From Ciceribacter ferrooxidans (GTDB lineage Bacteria > Pseudomonadota > Alphaproteobacteria > Rhizobiales > Rhizobiaceae), in assembly GCF_004137355.1 (NCBI RefSeq), contig NZ_SDVB01000311.1, forward strand, positions 124,001 through 188,000: DNA of 64,000 bases. Direction: 5' to 3'. The translations under genes and the position numbers were made by a program. Of this stretch, positions 8,483-20,298 are shown piece after piece (position 1 is the first letter of the stretch; each line of letters starts with the position of its first letter). Under the pieces are notes generated by a model. That model ran no database searches. It had not been told where the DNA came from and worked only from the letters and a program-made list of their open reading frames with translations.

Positions 8483-11467
8483 TCAGCCCCCCAGCGCATC
8501 CTCTAGGAATGCTTCGAGCTGTGCCAGGTGCTTCGACATGAGGCCGGTCGCCGGCGAGGCAGCTGCAGGGCGTCCGGTGTAGCGGACACGCTGGTACTTG
8601 GCGTCGATATGAGCAAGCACCCATTCGAGATACGGATCGATGAACGACCACGCACCCATGTTTTTCGGCTCTTCCTGGCACCAGACCATCTCTGCATTCC
8701 GGAACCGCGACAGTTCGTTGATGAGCGCCTTGGCCGGGAACGGATAGAGCTGCTCAATGCGCAGGAGGTAGATGTCGTCGATGCCGCGCTTTTCGCGCTC
8801 CTCGAGCAGGTCGTAGTAGACCTTGCCTGTGCACATGACGACCCGGCGGATCTTGTTGTCCTTCTGCAGCTTGATCGGGCCGTCCTTCACGACTTCCGCA
8901 TCGTCCCACAGCAGACGGTGGAACGACGACTCGCCGGCCATCTCCGACAGCGACGAAACCGCACGCTTGTGGCGCAGCAACGACTTCGGTGTCATCAGGA
9001 TGAGGGGTTTGCGGAAGTCGCGCTTCATCTGCCGACGCAGGATGTGGAAGTAGTTCGCCGGCGTCGTGCAGTTGGCGACCTGCATATTGTCTTCCGCGCA
9101 AAGCTGCAGGAAGCGCTCCAGACGGGCGGACGAATGCTCAGGCCCCTGCCCTTCATAGCCGTGCGGCAGAAGGCAGACGAGGCCTGACATTCGGAGCCAC
9201 TTGCGTTCACCGGACGAGATGAACTGGTCGAAGACCACCTGCGCGCCGTTGGCAAAGTCGCCGAACTGCGCTTCCCAGAGGGTCAGTGCATTCGGGCGGG
9301 CAAGCGAGTAGCCGTATTCGAAACCGAGCACCGCCTCTTCCGACAGCATCGAGTTGATGACTTCGTAACGCGCCTGGGTCGGCGACAGATTGGCGAGCGG
9401 AATGTAGCGCTCCTCGGTCTCCTGGTCGTAGAGCACCGAGTGGCGCTGCGAGAAGGTGCCGCGTTCGCAATCCTGGCCGGAAAGGCGGATCTTGTGTCCA
9501 TCGAGGCAGAGCGAACCGAAGGCGAGCGCTTCGGCCATCGCCCAGTCGATCCCTTCGCCGGTCTCCACCATCTGCGCCCGGTTGTCCATGAAGCGCTGGA
9601 TGGTGCGATGAGCCTTGAAACCTTCCGGGATCGTCGAAAGCTTGCGCCCGAGCTCCTTCAGCGCCTTCATCGGAACCGAGGTCTTGCCGCGGCGTTGCTC
9701 GTCGGCGTTGTCCGCAGTCCTGAGACCCGACCAGACGCCGTCCAGCCAGTCGGCCTTGTTCGGCTTGTAGGCCTGGCCCGCCTCGAACTCCTGCTCGAGA
9801 TGCGCGCGCCAGTCGGCCTTCATCTTCTCGAATTCGCCTTCGGTGATCAGTCCCTCCGCGATCAGGCGCTCTGCGTAGAGCTGCACGACCGTCTTGTGGG
9901 CGCGGATCGCCTTGTACATCTTCGGCTGGGTGAACGCCGGCTCGTCGCCTTCGTTATGACCGAAGCGGCGATAACAGAACATGTCGATCACGACCGGCTT
10001 GTGGAACTTCATGCGGAACTCGGTCGCAACCTTCGCCGCATAGACCACCGCTTCCGGATCGTCGCCGTTCACATGGAAGATCGGCGCCTCGATCATCTTC
10101 GCGACGTCGGACGGATAGGGCGACGAGCGCGAGAAGGCCGGGTTGGTGGTAAAGCCGATCTGGTTGTTGATGATGAAGTGCATGGTGCCGGCGACGCGGT
10201 GACCGCGCAGGCCGGAAAGCCCGAGAATTTCCGCAACGACGCCCTGGCCGGCGAAGGCCGCGTCACCATGCAGCAGCAGCGGAAGGACTTTGGACCGCTC
10301 CCTGAGCGGGATGATGTCGCCTTCCCAGACCTTGGCGAGTTGGTCCTGCTTGGCGCGGGCCTTACCCATCACGACCGGATTGACGATCTCGAGATGCGAC
10401 GGGTTCGCGGTCAGCGACAGGTGCACCTTGTTGCCGTCGAATTCGCGGTCGGAGGAAGCGCCGAGGTGGTACTTCACGTCGCCGGAGCCTTCGACTTCGT
10501 CGGGCTTGAACGAGCCGCCCTTGAATTCGTGGAACACAGCGCGATGCGGCTTGGCCATCACGTTGGTGAGTACGTTCAGACGACCGCGATGGGCCATGCC
10601 GAGGACGATCTCCTCGAGGCCTTCCTGACCACCGCGCTTGATGATCTGCTCCAGCGCCGGGATCAGCGATTCACCACCGTCGAGACCGAAGCGCTTCGTA
10701 CCCTTGTACTTGACGTCGATGAACTGCTCGAAGCCTTCGGCCTCGATGAGCTTGGACAAAATAGCCTTCTTGCCGTTCGCCGTGAACTCGACGCCCTTGT
10801 TCGGGCCTTCGATGCGCTCCTGGATCCATGCCTTCTCTTCCGGGTTGGAGATGTGCATGAACTCGACACCGAGCGTCGAGCAATAGGTACGCTTCAGAAT
10901 ATCGAGCATTTCCGGGATCGTGGCGTATTCCAGGCCCAGGACGTTGTCGATGAAGATCTTGCGGCTGTAGTCGGCGTCGGTGAAGCCGTAGGCCGCGGGC
11001 GAGAGCTCGTTGTAGTCGTCGACCGGAGCAGCAAGGCCGAGCGGATCGAGATTGGCGTGGAGGTGACCGCGCATGCGATAAGCGCGGATCATCATGATGG
11101 CGCGGACGGAATCGCGCGTCGCCTGCATGAGTTCGGCTTCACTGAGCGCCGTTCCGGCCGCTGCGGCTTTCGCCTTGACCTTGGTTTCGATGGCCTTCTC
11201 GGCCAAGCCCCAGTTTCCGTCGAGTGCGGACACGAGCTCGCCGTTGGCCGCAATCGGCCAATTCTTGCGCTGCCAGGATGCTCCGGCTGCGGCCTTCTTC
11301 ACATCCTCGGGCTTGTCATCCAGCGCCTTGAAGAAGGACTGCCATTCGGCCGGGACAGAGGCCGGATCGTCCTCGTAACGCGCATAAAGCCGCTCGATAT
11401 AGGCTGCGTTCGATCCGTCGAGGAACGACGTGATCAGGAACTGCTCGTTGGCTTCTTGCCTTGCCAT
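8483..11467 (-). CDS. sucA: 2-oxoglutarate dehydrogenase E1 component
   Basis: This 994-residue thiamine-diphosphate enzyme decarboxylates 2-oxoglutarate and succinylates the SucB lipoyl arm. It shows the E1-typical N-terminus (FLDGSNAAYIERLYARYEDDP spread over the first 40 residues), GMAHRGRLNVL, HGDAAFAGQGVV of the ThDP site, FCYRRFGHNEGDEP, and LPHGYEGQGPEHSS in the transketolase-like domain. I chose the start MARQEANEQF; the frame extends 40 residues upstream but those residues are not conserved in the family. The only good Shine-Dalgarno match, GGGAGG, lies about 24 bases upstream and is separated from the ATG by a hairpin, described separately. Confidence 0.96.
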   Translation of the reverse strand: MARQEANEQFLITSFLDGSNAAYIERLYARYEDDPASVPAEWQSFFKALDDKPEDVKKAAAGASWQRKNWPIAANGELVSALDGNWGLAEKAIETKVKAKAAAAGTALSEAELMQATRDSVRAIMMIRAYRMRGHLHANLDPLGLAAPVDDYNELSPAAYGFTDADYSRKIFIDNVLGLEYATIPEMLDILKRTYCSTLGVEFMHISNPEEKAWIQERIEGPNKGVEFTANGKKAILSKLIEAEGFEQFIDVKYKGTKRFGLDGGESLIPALEQIIKRGGQEGLEEIVLGMAHRGRLNVLTNVMAKPHRAVFHEFKGGSFKPDEVEGSGDVKYHLGASSDREFDGNKVHLSLTANPSHLEIVNPVVMGKARAKQDQLAKVWEGDIIPLRERSKVLPLLLHGDAAFAGQGVVAEILGLSGLRGHRVAGTMHFIINNQIGFTTNPAFSRSSPYPSDVAKMIEAPIFHVNGDDPEAVVYAAKVATEFRMKFHKPVVIDMFCYRRFGHNEGDEPAFTQPKMYKAIRAHKTVVQLYAERLIAEGLITEGEFEKMKADWRAHLEQEFEAGQAYKPNKADWLDGVWSGLRTADNADEQRRGKTSVPMKALKELGRKLSTIPEGFKAHRTIQRFMDNRAQMVETGEGIDWAMAEALAFGSLCLDGHKIRLSGQDCERGTFSQRHSVLYDQETEERYIPLANLSPTQARYEVINSMLSEEAVLGFEYGYSLARPNALTLWEAQFGDFANGAQVVFDQFISSGERKWLRMSGLVCLLPHGYEGQGPEHSSARLERFLQLCAEDNMQVANCTTPANYFHILRRQMKRDFRKPLILMTPKSLLRHKRAVSSLSEMAGESSFHRLLWDDAEVVKDGPIKLQKDNKIRRVVMCTGKVYYDLLEEREKRGIDDIYLLRIEQLYPFPAKALINELSRFRNAEMVWCQEEPKNMGAWSFIDPYLEWVLAHIDAKYQRVRYTGRPAAASPATGLMSKHLAQLEAFLEDALGG

Positions 11468-11474
11468 TCTGTTC

Positions 11475-11492
11475 GCGGGCTTTCGCGCCCGC
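11475..11492 (-). promoter_or_regulatory. Hairpin between the sucA Shine-Dalgarno and start codon
   Basis: On the minus strand the order is GGGAGG, a stem-loop (GCGGGC, loop GCGAAA, GCCCGC), GAACAGA, then ATG of sucA. In linear sequence the Shine-Dalgarno is too far from the start. If the stem forms, the effective gap shrinks to roughly 7-8 nt. The sequence is seen directly; the function is inferred. Confidence 0.5.
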
Positions 11493-11579
11493 CTCCCACT
11501 TGTGGTGATGGCCGGAAACCGGCCCGCCGCTTTGCCACTCTCGATGCGATCCGCAACCGCAGTGGCTGAAATGCCTGAT

Positions 11580-11615
11580 CCGGGCAAAGGGATTTCTGAT
11601 TCTCCCTTTGCCCGG
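11580..11615 (-). other. 13-bp intercistronic hairpin between sucD and sucA
   Basis: A perfect inverted repeat (CCGGGCAAAGGGA and TCCCTTTGCCCGG) with a 10-nt loop lies 19 bases after the sucD stop and about 112 bases before the sucA start. There is no U-tract on the minus-strand RNA, so a simple terminator is unlikely. It may set the relative amounts of SucCD and SucAB by mRNA processing or partial attenuation. Confidence 0.65.
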
Positions 11616-11633
11616 CCTATTGTCTTAGATAGG

Positions 11634-12536
11634 TCAGCCCTTCAGGACTTCGACCAGAGTCTTGCCGAGACGGGCCGGCGAAGGCGATACCTTGATGCCG
11701 GCGGCTTCCATCGCGGCGATCTTCGATTCCGCGTCACCCTTGCCGCCGGACACGACCGCACCGGCATGGCCCATGGTGCGGCCCTTCGGCGCCGTCCGGC
11801 CGGCGATGAAGCCTGCCATCGGCTTCTTGCGACCCTTCTTGGCTTCGTCGATGAGGAACTGGGCGGCATCCTCTTCGGCCGAGCCACCGATTTCACCGAT
11901 CATGATGATCGAGGTCGTGGCTTCGTCGGCGAGGAACATTTCCAGGACATCGATGAACTCGGTGCCCTTGACCGGGTCACCGCCGATCCCGACTGCCGTC
12001 GTCTGGCCGAGGCCTTCGTTGGAGGTCTGGAACACGGCCTCATAGGTCAGCGTGCCGGAGCGCGACACGATACCGACCGAACCCTTGCGGAAGATCGAGC
12101 CCGGCATGATGCCGATCTTGCACTCTTCCGGGGTCAGGATGCCCGGGCAGTTCGGGCCGAGCAGACGCGACTTCGACTTGTCGAGCCGGGCCTTGACCCG
12201 CACCATGTCCATGACCGGGATACCCTCGGTGATGCAGGTGATGAACGGGATCTCGGCTTCGATCGCCTCGATGATCGCGTCGGCAGCGCCTGCCGGCGGA
12301 ACGTAGATCACGGTCGCGTCGGCACCGGTCTTTTCCTTGCCTTCGGCGACGGTCGCGAAGATCGGCAGGGTTTCACCCTTGGAGCCGGTCCAGGTTTCGC
12401 CGCCCTTCTTCGGGTGGATACCGCCGACCATCTGCGTGCCGTAATAGGCGAGCGCCTGTTCGGTGTGGAAGGTGCCGGTCTTGCCGGTCAGGCCCTGTAC
12501 GAGGACCTTGGTGTTCTTGTTTACGAGAATGGACAT
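11634..12536 (-). CDS. sucD: Succinyl-CoA synthetase alpha subunit
   Basis: With SucC this 300-residue subunit converts succinyl-CoA to succinate with substrate-level phosphorylation. It has an N-terminal CoA-binding fold ([15 protein letters not shown]), [12 protein letters not shown], and the active-site phosphohistidine in [13 protein letters not shown] near the C-terminus. The start [12 protein letters not shown] was chosen; the frame is open far upstream because it reads through sucC in another frame. It lies 17 bp after sucC, consistent with co-translation of the two subunits. Confidence 0.97.
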   Translation of the reverse strand: MSILVNKNTKVLVQGLTGKTGTFHTEQALAYYGTQMVGGIHPKKGGETWTGSKGETLPIFATVAEGKEKTGADATVIYVPPAGAADAIIEAIEAEIPFITCITEGIPVMDMVRVKARLDKSKSRLLGPNCPGILTPEECKIGIMPGSIFRKGSVGIVSRSGTLTYEAVFQTSNEGLGQTTAVGIGGDPVKGTEFIDVLEMFLADEATTSIIMIGEIGGSAEEDAAQFLIDEAKKGRKKPMAGFIAGRTAPKGRTMGHAGAVVSGGKGDAESKIAAMEAAGIKVSPSPARLGKTLVEVLKG

Positions 12537-12553
12537 ATGTTCCGGTCCTTCAA

Positions 12554-13747
<1,194 letters not shown>

Positions 13748-13778
13748 CGTCTTGTCCCTGTTTGATGGGTCGCGGCGG

Positions 13779-14871
<1,093 letters not shown>

Positions 14872-14884
14872 AGATCATTTTTTT

Positions 14885-14900
14885 CTTACGTAAACGTAAG
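14885..14900. promoter_or_regulatory. Perfect palindrome CTTACGTAAACGTAAG upstream of mdh
   Basis: The arms CTTACGT and ACGTAAG flank a 2-bp centre, about 145 bp upstream of the mdh start and 20 bp beyond the zapE stop. The shape resembles operators of MerR-family regulators of the LiuR type, which control branched-chain amino-acid and acyl-CoA catabolism in proteobacteria. That resemblance is from memory. The A-rich flank on the minus strand argues against a terminator for zapE. Confidence 0.5.
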
Positions 14901-14919
14901 CTTTTTCAGCCTGCAATCG

Positions 14920-16083
14920 TCACACTTCGTGACGTTGGCGCTTGTGCAAGGCAAGATAGTCGGCGCTCCGCATCTCGAAAAGACGCGAAACGGTGCGGTC
15001 GAACTCGAAACCCTCGGTTCCCTTTCGCACCACCAACAACTCCTCCGGCGCCGCCGCAGCGGAGACGAACAATCGTACCGAATGATCGTAGAGAGCATCG
15101 ATCAAGATGATGAACCGCTTCGTCTCATTTCGCTTCTCGGGACCGAGAAGGGGGACATGCTCGAGGAAGATCGTGTCGAACCTCCTGGCGATCTCGAGAT
15201 AATCCGATGCGCCGAGCGGTTTTTCGCAAAGGTCGGCGAAGGTAAACCGCGCCATCCTCCCGGCAGCGTGAGGGACATGGACAGACCGCCCCCTTCTCTC
15301 GATCTCCACCGGCCCCTCGGGTCTGCCTGAAACGAGACTGTGCCAAGCCGCATTCATTGCGAGATCGGCTCGCTCGTCGAGCGGCATCACATAGACCGGC
15401 AGGTGCTGGTTCTTCTCCTTGCGGTAGTCGGTCGGCGAATCCAGGCTGACGACGTCGACGTGCCGTTTCAGAAGTGCAACAAAGGGAAGGAAGAGACCGC
15501 GGTTGAGCCCGTCCCGGTAGAGACTATCCGGCTCCACGTTCGAGGTAGCGACAAGAATGCAGCCTCGCGAGAAGAGTTCCGTGAAAAGCCGCGACAGGAT
15601 CATCGCGTCGGCAATGTCGGTGACGGTGAACTCATCGAAGCAGAGCAGTTCCGCTTCCTCGCGCAGGGCGGCTGCCACTGGCGGAACCGGGTCGGCCTGC
15701 CGCGTTTCTCCGTTCTTCAGCTTCACACGATGGGCATGGATGCGTGCGTGGACATCTGCCATGAACTCGTGGAAATGCGCACGACGCTTCTTCTCCACCG
15801 GGGCAAACTTGAAGAAGAGGTCCATGAGCATCGTCTTGCCGCGCCCGACACTCCCATGGACGTAGAGGCCACGTCGTGTACCGACGGGCTTCCTCTTGCG
15901 GGCGAACATCCAGCCGAGCGCGCTCGACTTTGCCGCAGGGCGCTGCTGCCTCAGGTCAAACAGAATGTTGTCGAGAGACTGCGCAACCTCCATCTGGGCG
16001 GAGTCGGCCTGCAACAAGCCGGCGGCGGCCTGCGAGCGCAGGTGCTCGCACACGCTGTGCGCATAATCGGGAATGGGCTGCAT
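14920..16083 (-). CDS. zapE: AFG1-like ATPase ZapE
   Basis: This 387-residue P-loop ATPase belongs to the AFG1/ZapE family, which associates with FtsZ during constriction in E. coli and with quality control of respiratory proteins in mitochondria. Walker A is GSVGRGKTMLMD near residue 84 and Walker B is LLCFDEFTVTD. The arginine-rich segment SRLFTELFSRGCILVATSN follows. It sits between the Omp19-like lipoprotein (51 bp upstream) and mdh (178 bp downstream), all on the minus strand. Placement between sdh and mdh is consistent with a respiratory-chain link, but that is inference. Confidence 0.93.
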   Translation of the reverse strand: MQPIPDYAHSVCEHLRSQAAAGLLQADSAQMEVAQSLDNILFDLRQQRPAAKSSALGWMFARKRKPVGTRRGLYVHGSVGRGKTMLMDLFFKFAPVEKKRRAHFHEFMADVHARIHAHRVKLKNGETRQADPVPPVAAALREEAELLCFDEFTVTDIADAMILSRLFTELFSRGCILVATSNVEPDSLYRDGLNRGLFLPFVALLKRHVDVVSLDSPTDYRKEKNQHLPVYVMPLDERADLAMNAAWHSLVSGRPEGPVEIERRGRSVHVPHAAGRMARFTFADLCEKPLGASDYLEIARRFDTIFLEHVPLLGPEKRNETKRFIILIDALYDHSVRLFVSAAAAPEELLVVRKGTEGFEFDRTVSRLFEMRSADYLALHKRQRHEV

Positions 16084-16134
16084 CGGATGCTCCGAGCGGG
16101 AACGAGGACGGCTGGGCCCGCTCCAGAATTGGGA

Positions 16135-16659
16135 CTAACGGCTGAGGCTGACCGGCTGGCCGTTGTTCGTCGTTCCGTCGAAACGGGTATCCGCCGTCTT
16201 GTAGAGCCGGCCGATCACATTACCGTTGCGATCCTTCAGAACGACTTGCTTGCCCTCAACCTCCCATGACCCCATTGTCGTCAGCGGGCCGGCACAGCCA
16301 CGCGTGCCTCCGCGCGAACCGGAACCGAGATTGGTGAGCGTCAGGAACATATCGCAGGACGCGCCCGCATTCGTTACTCGCCAGTTGCCGACCATCGATT
16401 CCTTGGTGACGTCGAGAGCCGTCGCGGGCGCCGCCGCAGCGACTGACGTGGGCGCGCCGGAAGGGGCTGCGGGGAACTGCGAAGGATCGGTTGCCCCACC
16501 GGGCGGCGGAAGCTGGCCGGACTGTACCGACGGCACCGGCTGGGCCTGCAACGGCGGCAGCGATGACGACGAGTTGTCGAGACCGCTGTAAGAGGTCCGC
16601 TGGCAGCCAGCAAGTGAAAGCACGACAGCAACACCCGTCGCGGCATATTTGAATTTCAT
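16135..16659 (-). CDS. Omp19-like lipoprotein with AprI/Inh domain
   Basis: This 174-residue outer-membrane lipoprotein resembles Brucella Omp19. The signal peptide [18 protein letters not shown] is followed by the lipobox LAGC with Cys at about residue 19. A Pro/Ser/Gln-rich linker (about residues 30-75) leads to a C-terminal beta-rich domain of the AprI/Inh metalloprotease-inhibitor type ([17 protein letters not shown] to GQPVSLSR). Omp19 of Brucella inhibits host proteases; a similar role here is inference. CGGGAG precedes the chosen ATG, which favours it over upstream starts. Confidence 0.87.
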   Translation of the reverse strand: MKFKYAATGVAVVLSLAGCQRTSYSGLDNSSSSLPPLQAQPVPSVQSGQLPPPGGATDPSQFPAAPSGAPTSVAAAAPATALDVTKESMVGNWRVTNAGASCDMFLTLTNLGSGSRGGTRGCAGPLTTMGSWEVEGKQVVLKDRNGNVIGRLYKTADTRFDGTTNNGQPVSLSR

Positions 16660-16808
16660 ATCGATACTCCCGTTCATCCGCTTCATTGGGTCAATCGCGC
16701 AGGAACACGGCGGAATTATCGCCAGCGACCCTTTCAAATCAAGTCGGCACTCAAATATTACGATCCACTCGCTTCTGCAACCGGGCGTCGACCGGTGCCG
16801 AATACGTG

Positions 16809-16840
16809 AACGGGCCACATCCTCCTGGATGCGGCCCGTT
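16809..16840 (-). terminator. Hairpin downstream of sdhB
   Basis: The arms AACGGGCC and GGCCCGTT, with an inner CATCC/GGATG pairing and a 4-nt loop, lie about 24 bases past the sdhB stop. No U-tract follows, so it may be a 3'-end stabiliser or a Rho-assisted end rather than a classic intrinsic terminator. Confidence 0.5.
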
Positions 16841-16863
16841 CAGCACGCTTAAATCGGCGCCGA

Positions 16864-17643
16864 TCAGACGCGGCGCTCGACCATCATCTTCTTGATCTCG
16901 GCGATCGCCTTCGCCGGATTAAGCCCCTTCGGGCAGGTCTGCGCACAATTCATGATCGTATGGCAGCGATAGAGCCGGAAGGGATCTTCCAGGTTGTCGA
17001 GACGTTCGCCGGTCGCTTCGTCTCTGGAGTCGATCAGCCAGCGATAGGCCTGCAGCAGGACGGCCGGACCGAGATAACGGTCGCCGTTCCACCAGTAACT
17101 CGGACAGGAGGTCGAGCAGCAGGCGCACAGAATACACTCGTAGAGGCCGTCGAGCTTCTGGCGGTCCTCGTGGCTCTGCTTCCATTCCTTGGCCGGCTGA
17201 GGAGAGACGGTCTTCAGCCACGGCTCGATCGAGCGGTGCTGGGCATAGAAGTTGGTGAGATCCGGCACGAGGTCCTTGACCACCGGCATGTGCGGCAGCG
17301 GATAAACCTTCACCGTGCCGCCGATCTCGTCCATGCCCTTCGTGCAGGCGAGCGTGTTGGTGCCGTCGATGTTCATCGCGCAGGAGCCACAGATGCCTTC
17401 GCGGCAGGAGCGGCGGAGCGTCAATGTCGGATCGATGTTGTTCTTGATGTACAGCAATCCATCAAGAACCATCGGGCCGCAATCGTCGACATCGATGTAA
17501 TAGGTGTCGATGCGCGGGTTCTGTCCGTCGTCGGGATTCCAGCGATAGATGCGATACTCCCGCAGGTTCTTGGCGCCCTCCGGCTTGGGCCAGACTTTGC
17601 CTTCGGTGATCTGCGAGTTCTTGGGAAGAGCGAGTTCAACCAT
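16864..17643 (-). CDS. sdhB: Succinate dehydrogenase iron-sulfur subunit
   Basis: This 259-residue subunit of complex II carries electrons from the SdhA flavin to quinone. Cysteine clusters are visible for the [2Fe-2S] centre ([15 protein letters not shown]), the [4Fe-4S] centre ([17 protein letters not shown]) and the [3Fe-4S] centre ([17 protein letters not shown]). It follows sdhA by 17 bp and ends the sdhCDAB operon. Its length is typical. Confidence 0.97.
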   Translation of the reverse strand: MVELALPKNSQITEGKVWPKPEGAKNLREYRIYRWNPDDGQNPRIDTYYIDVDDCGPMVLDGLLYIKNNIDPTLTLRRSCREGICGSCAMNIDGTNTLACTKGMDEIGGTVKVYPLPHMPVVKDLVPDLTNFYAQHRSIEPWLKTVSPQPAKEWKQSHEDRQKLDGLYECILCACCSTSCPSYWWNGDRYLGPAVLLQAYRWLIDSRDEATGERLDNLEDPFRLYRCHTIMNCAQTCPKGLNPAKAIAEIKKMMVERRV

Positions 17644-17660
17644 GTCCTGTTCCTCTCAGA

Positions 17661-19505
17661 TCAGTAGACGCGCGCCTTCGGCGCGATCTTCTGCGGATCG
17701 ATGCCCTCGGCGATCAAGTCGGTGTGAACCGGACGGTAGTCCAGCTTGACGTCGCCCGCTTCGCTTACCCAGGCCAGCGTATGTTTGCGCCAGTTGACAT
17801 CGTCACGTCCGCCGAGCGGACCGGTCGCATAGTCCTCGCGCGCGTGCGAACCACGGCTCTCCTTGCGCGCTTCGGCGCCATGGACCGTTGTGATTGCGTT
17901 GGCCATCAGGTTGTGCAATTCCAGCGTCTCGACCAGATCGGAGTTCCAGACCATGGAGCGGTCGGTGACCTTGAGATCCTGCAACTCGCCCTTCCAGATC
18001 GCCGAAATGCGGCGGCAGCCGGACTCCAGCGCTTCCTGCGTGCGGAACACGGCGGCGTCTTCCTGCATGGCGCGCTGCATCTTGTCGCGGGCGACCGCCG
18101 TCGGCGTTGCGCCGGAGGCGAAGCGAACGCGGTCGAAGCGCTCCATGATCTTGTCGCAGGCGGCCGAATTGAGGGCCGGGACCGGTTCCGACTTGTCGAT
18201 CACCTGACCGGCGCGGATCGCTGCGGCACGGCCGAAGACCACGAGGTCGATCAGCGAGTTCGAGCCCAGACGGTTGGCACCGTGAACAGAGGCGCAACCC
18301 GCTTCGCCCACCGCCATCAGGCCGGGCGCGATACGTTCCGGGTTCTGGCTGTCGGCGTTCAGGACTTCGCCCCAATAGTTCGTCGGAATACCGCCCATGT
18401 TGTAGTGAACGGTCGGCAGAACCGGGATGGGCTCGCAGGTCACGTCGACGCCGGCGAATATCTTCGCGCTCTCGGAAATGCCCGGCAGACGCTCGTGCAG
18501 AACGGCCGGATCGAGATGGTCGAGATGCAGGTAGATGTGGTCCTTGTTCTTGCCCACACCACGGCCTTCGCGGATCTCCAGCGTCATGCAACGGGAGACG
18601 ACGTCGCGGGACGCAAGGTCCTTCGCCGACGGTGCATAGCGCTCCATGAAGCGCTCGCCTTCGGAGTTGACGAGATAACCGCCTTCGCCGCGTGCGCCCT
18701 CGGTAATCAGGCAGCCGGCGCCGTAGATGCCGGTCGGGTGGAACTGCACGAATTCCATGTCCTGGAGCGGCAGGCCGGCACGCGCGATCATGCCGCCGCC
18801 GTCACCGGTGCAGGTATGCGCCGAGGTCGCCGAGAAGTAGGCGCGGCCATAACCGCCGGTCGCAAGCACGACCATCTTGGCGGCAAAGCGATGGATGGTT
18901 CCGTCGTCGAGATTCCAGGCAACCACGCCCGTGCAACGGCCATCATCCGACATGATGAGGTCGAGGGCGAAATATTCGATGAAGAACTCGGCATTGTTGC
19001 GAAGAGACTGGCCATAGAGCGTGTGCAGGATCGCGTGACCGGTCCGGTCTGCCGCCGCGCAGGTGCGCTGCACCGGCGGGCCTTCGCCGTAGTTCTGCAT
19101 GTGGCCGCCGAACGGGCGCTGGTAGATCTTGCCCTCCTCGTTACGCGAGAAGGGCACGCCATAATGCTCGAGTTCATAGACGGCCTTCGGCGCTTCCATG
19201 GCGAGGTACTGCATGGCGTCGACGTCGCCGAGCCAGTCGGAACCCTTGACGGTGTCGTAGAGGTGCCACTGCCAGCAGTCGGGCGTCATGTTGGTCAGCG
19301 AGGCAGCGATGCCACCCTGTGCTGCAACCGTATGCGAGCGGGTCGGGAAGACCTTGGTGATGCAGGCGGTCTTGAAGCCCTGTTCCGCCATGCCGAGCGT
19401 CGCGCGAAGACCGGCGCCGCCGGCGCCGACAACGATCACGTCATAAGAATGATCGACGTACTTGTATGCCTTGCCGCCTTGGGCGGGAGAACTGTTCGGT
19501 GCCAT
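17661..19505 (-). CDS. sdhA: Succinate dehydrogenase flavoprotein subunit
   Basis: This 614-residue catalytic subunit of complex II oxidises succinate to fumarate. The FAD-binding [16 protein letters not shown] is near residue 26, and [12 protein letters not shown] contains the His that covalently binds [21 protein letters not shown] and the C-terminal NWRKHTL region are as in the family. It starts 6 bp after the sdhD stop, so the operon is tightly packed. Confidence 0.97.
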   Translation of the reverse strand: MAPNSSPAQGGKAYKYVDHSYDVIVVGAGGAGLRATLGMAEQGFKTACITKVFPTRSHTVAAQGGIAASLTNMTPDCWQWHLYDTVKGSDWLGDVDAMQYLAMEAPKAVYELEHYGVPFSRNEEGKIYQRPFGGHMQNYGEGPPVQRTCAAADRTGHAILHTLYGQSLRNNAEFFIEYFALDLIMSDDGRCTGVVAWNLDDGTIHRFAAKMVVLATGGYGRAYFSATSAHTCTGDGGGMIARAGLPLQDMEFVQFHPTGIYGAGCLITEGARGEGGYLVNSEGERFMERYAPSAKDLASRDVVSRCMTLEIREGRGVGKNKDHIYLHLDHLDPAVLHERLPGISESAKIFAGVDVTCEPIPVLPTVHYNMGGIPTNYWGEVLNADSQNPERIAPGLMAVGEAGCASVHGANRLGSNSLIDLVVFGRAAAIRAGQVIDKSEPVPALNSAACDKIMERFDRVRFASGATPTAVARDKMQRAMQEDAAVFRTQEALESGCRRISAIWKGELQDLKVTDRSMVWNSDLVETLELHNLMANAITTVHGAEARKESRGSHAREDYATGPLGGRDDVNWRKHTLAWVSEAGDVKLDYRPVHTDLIAEGIDPQKIAPKARVY

Positions 19506-19511
19506 GATGAA

Positions 19512-19901
19512 TTATCCTACGAATGCGATCTTCAAGATGGCGAAAAGACAGAGGCCGCCGACGAAAACCGCAAAGAACGTGTTGAGCATCAGAAGGATGA
19601 TCTTCATGCCTTCAGCGTGGACATAGTCCTCGATGATCACCTGCATGCCCAATCGCATGTGGATGAGACTGTTGATCACCGTCAAAGCCATGATCACCGC
19701 AACGACGGGGCTCGACAGTGCGCCGACGACTTCCGCATAGGGAGCTCCGTTATAGGCGACGAGGAAGAGGATGAAGAAGATCAGGAGCGGGATGCCGGCG
19801 ACCGACGTCAGGCGCTGGCGCCAGAAATGCGTGGTACCGTCCTTGGCAGAGCCGAGGCCCCGAACCTTGCTGAGTGGAGTGCGCATATCCATGTCGTTCA
19901 C
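19512..19901 (-). CDS. sdhD: Succinate dehydrogenase membrane anchor subunit
   Basis: This small hydrophobic complex II anchor of about 129 residues has three transmembrane segments (around residues 36-52, 61-80 and 102-125). [15 protein letters not shown] in the second half holds the conserved haem-ligand and quinone-site histidines of alphaproteobacterial SdhD. The start [12 protein letters not shown] lies 1 bp after sdhC; an internal Met at residue 4 or 6 is also possible. Confidence 0.93.
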   Translation of the reverse strand: MNDMDMRTPLSKVRGLGSAKDGTTHFWRQRLTSVAGIPLLIFFILFLVAYNGAPYAEVVGALSSPVVAVIMALTVINSLIHMRLGMQVIIEDYVHAEGMKIILLMLNTFFAVFVGGLCLFAILKIAFVG

Positions 19902-19902
19902 C

Positions 19903-20298
19903 TCAGAAGCGGACCGTGTAACCGACGATCCAAATCACCACGGTGAGAAGGATCGAGCCGATGAGATTGGCCTTGGCGAGCTTCGTCGAAAAGCTCTTTT
20001 CGAAGCCGTAGCCCATGTCCCAGAGCAGGTGGCGGAGACCGCCGAGCATGTGATGAACGAGCGCCCAGGTGTAGCCGAACAGAATCAGGCGACCGAGGAG
20101 GGTACCCATGAACCAGCTCACCCACTCGAAGTAGGTGGCGCCGGAAGACGCCGCAATCAGCCACCACGCGACCAGCAAGGTACCGAAATAGAGCGCACCA
20201 CCGGTGACGCGATGTAGAATCGACATCACCATGGTCGGGATCGGCTTGTAGATTTGCAGATGCGGCGACAACGGCCGCTTGTTTGTCACATTCGCCAT
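19903..20298 (-). CDS. sdhC: Succinate dehydrogenase cytochrome b556 subunit
   Basis: This 131-residue membrane subunit is the first gene of sdhCDAB. It has the family signature [12 protein letters not shown] followed by [12 protein letters not shown], and the haem-ligand His in [13 protein letters not shown]. Three transmembrane helices are visible. I chose the start [12 protein letters not shown] because GAGGTTCAG precedes it; the 18 extra upstream residues in frame are not family-like. Confidence 0.95.
   Translation of the reverse strand: MANVTNKRPLSPHLQIYKPIPTMVMSILHRVTGGALYFGTLLVAWWLIAASSGATYFEWVSWFMGTLLGRLILFGYTWALVHHMLGGLRHLLWDMGYGFEKSFSTKLAKANLIGSILLTVVIWIVGYTVRF

Noticed and set aside
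9440-11569. A 709-residue open frame opposite sucA on the + strand
   Set aside because: It is an antisense shadow of a GC-rich conserved gene; its residues are Arg-, His- and Asp-rich and show no known domain.
14885-14900. The palindrome near mdh as a terminator for zapE
   Set aside because: On the minus-strand transcript the stem is followed by A residues, not U; the T-run is on the + strand, where no gene ends.
17724-19946. A 740-residue open frame opposite sdhA and sdhD
   Set aside because: It is again an antisense shadow created by codon bias; sdhA on the other strand is unmistakable.
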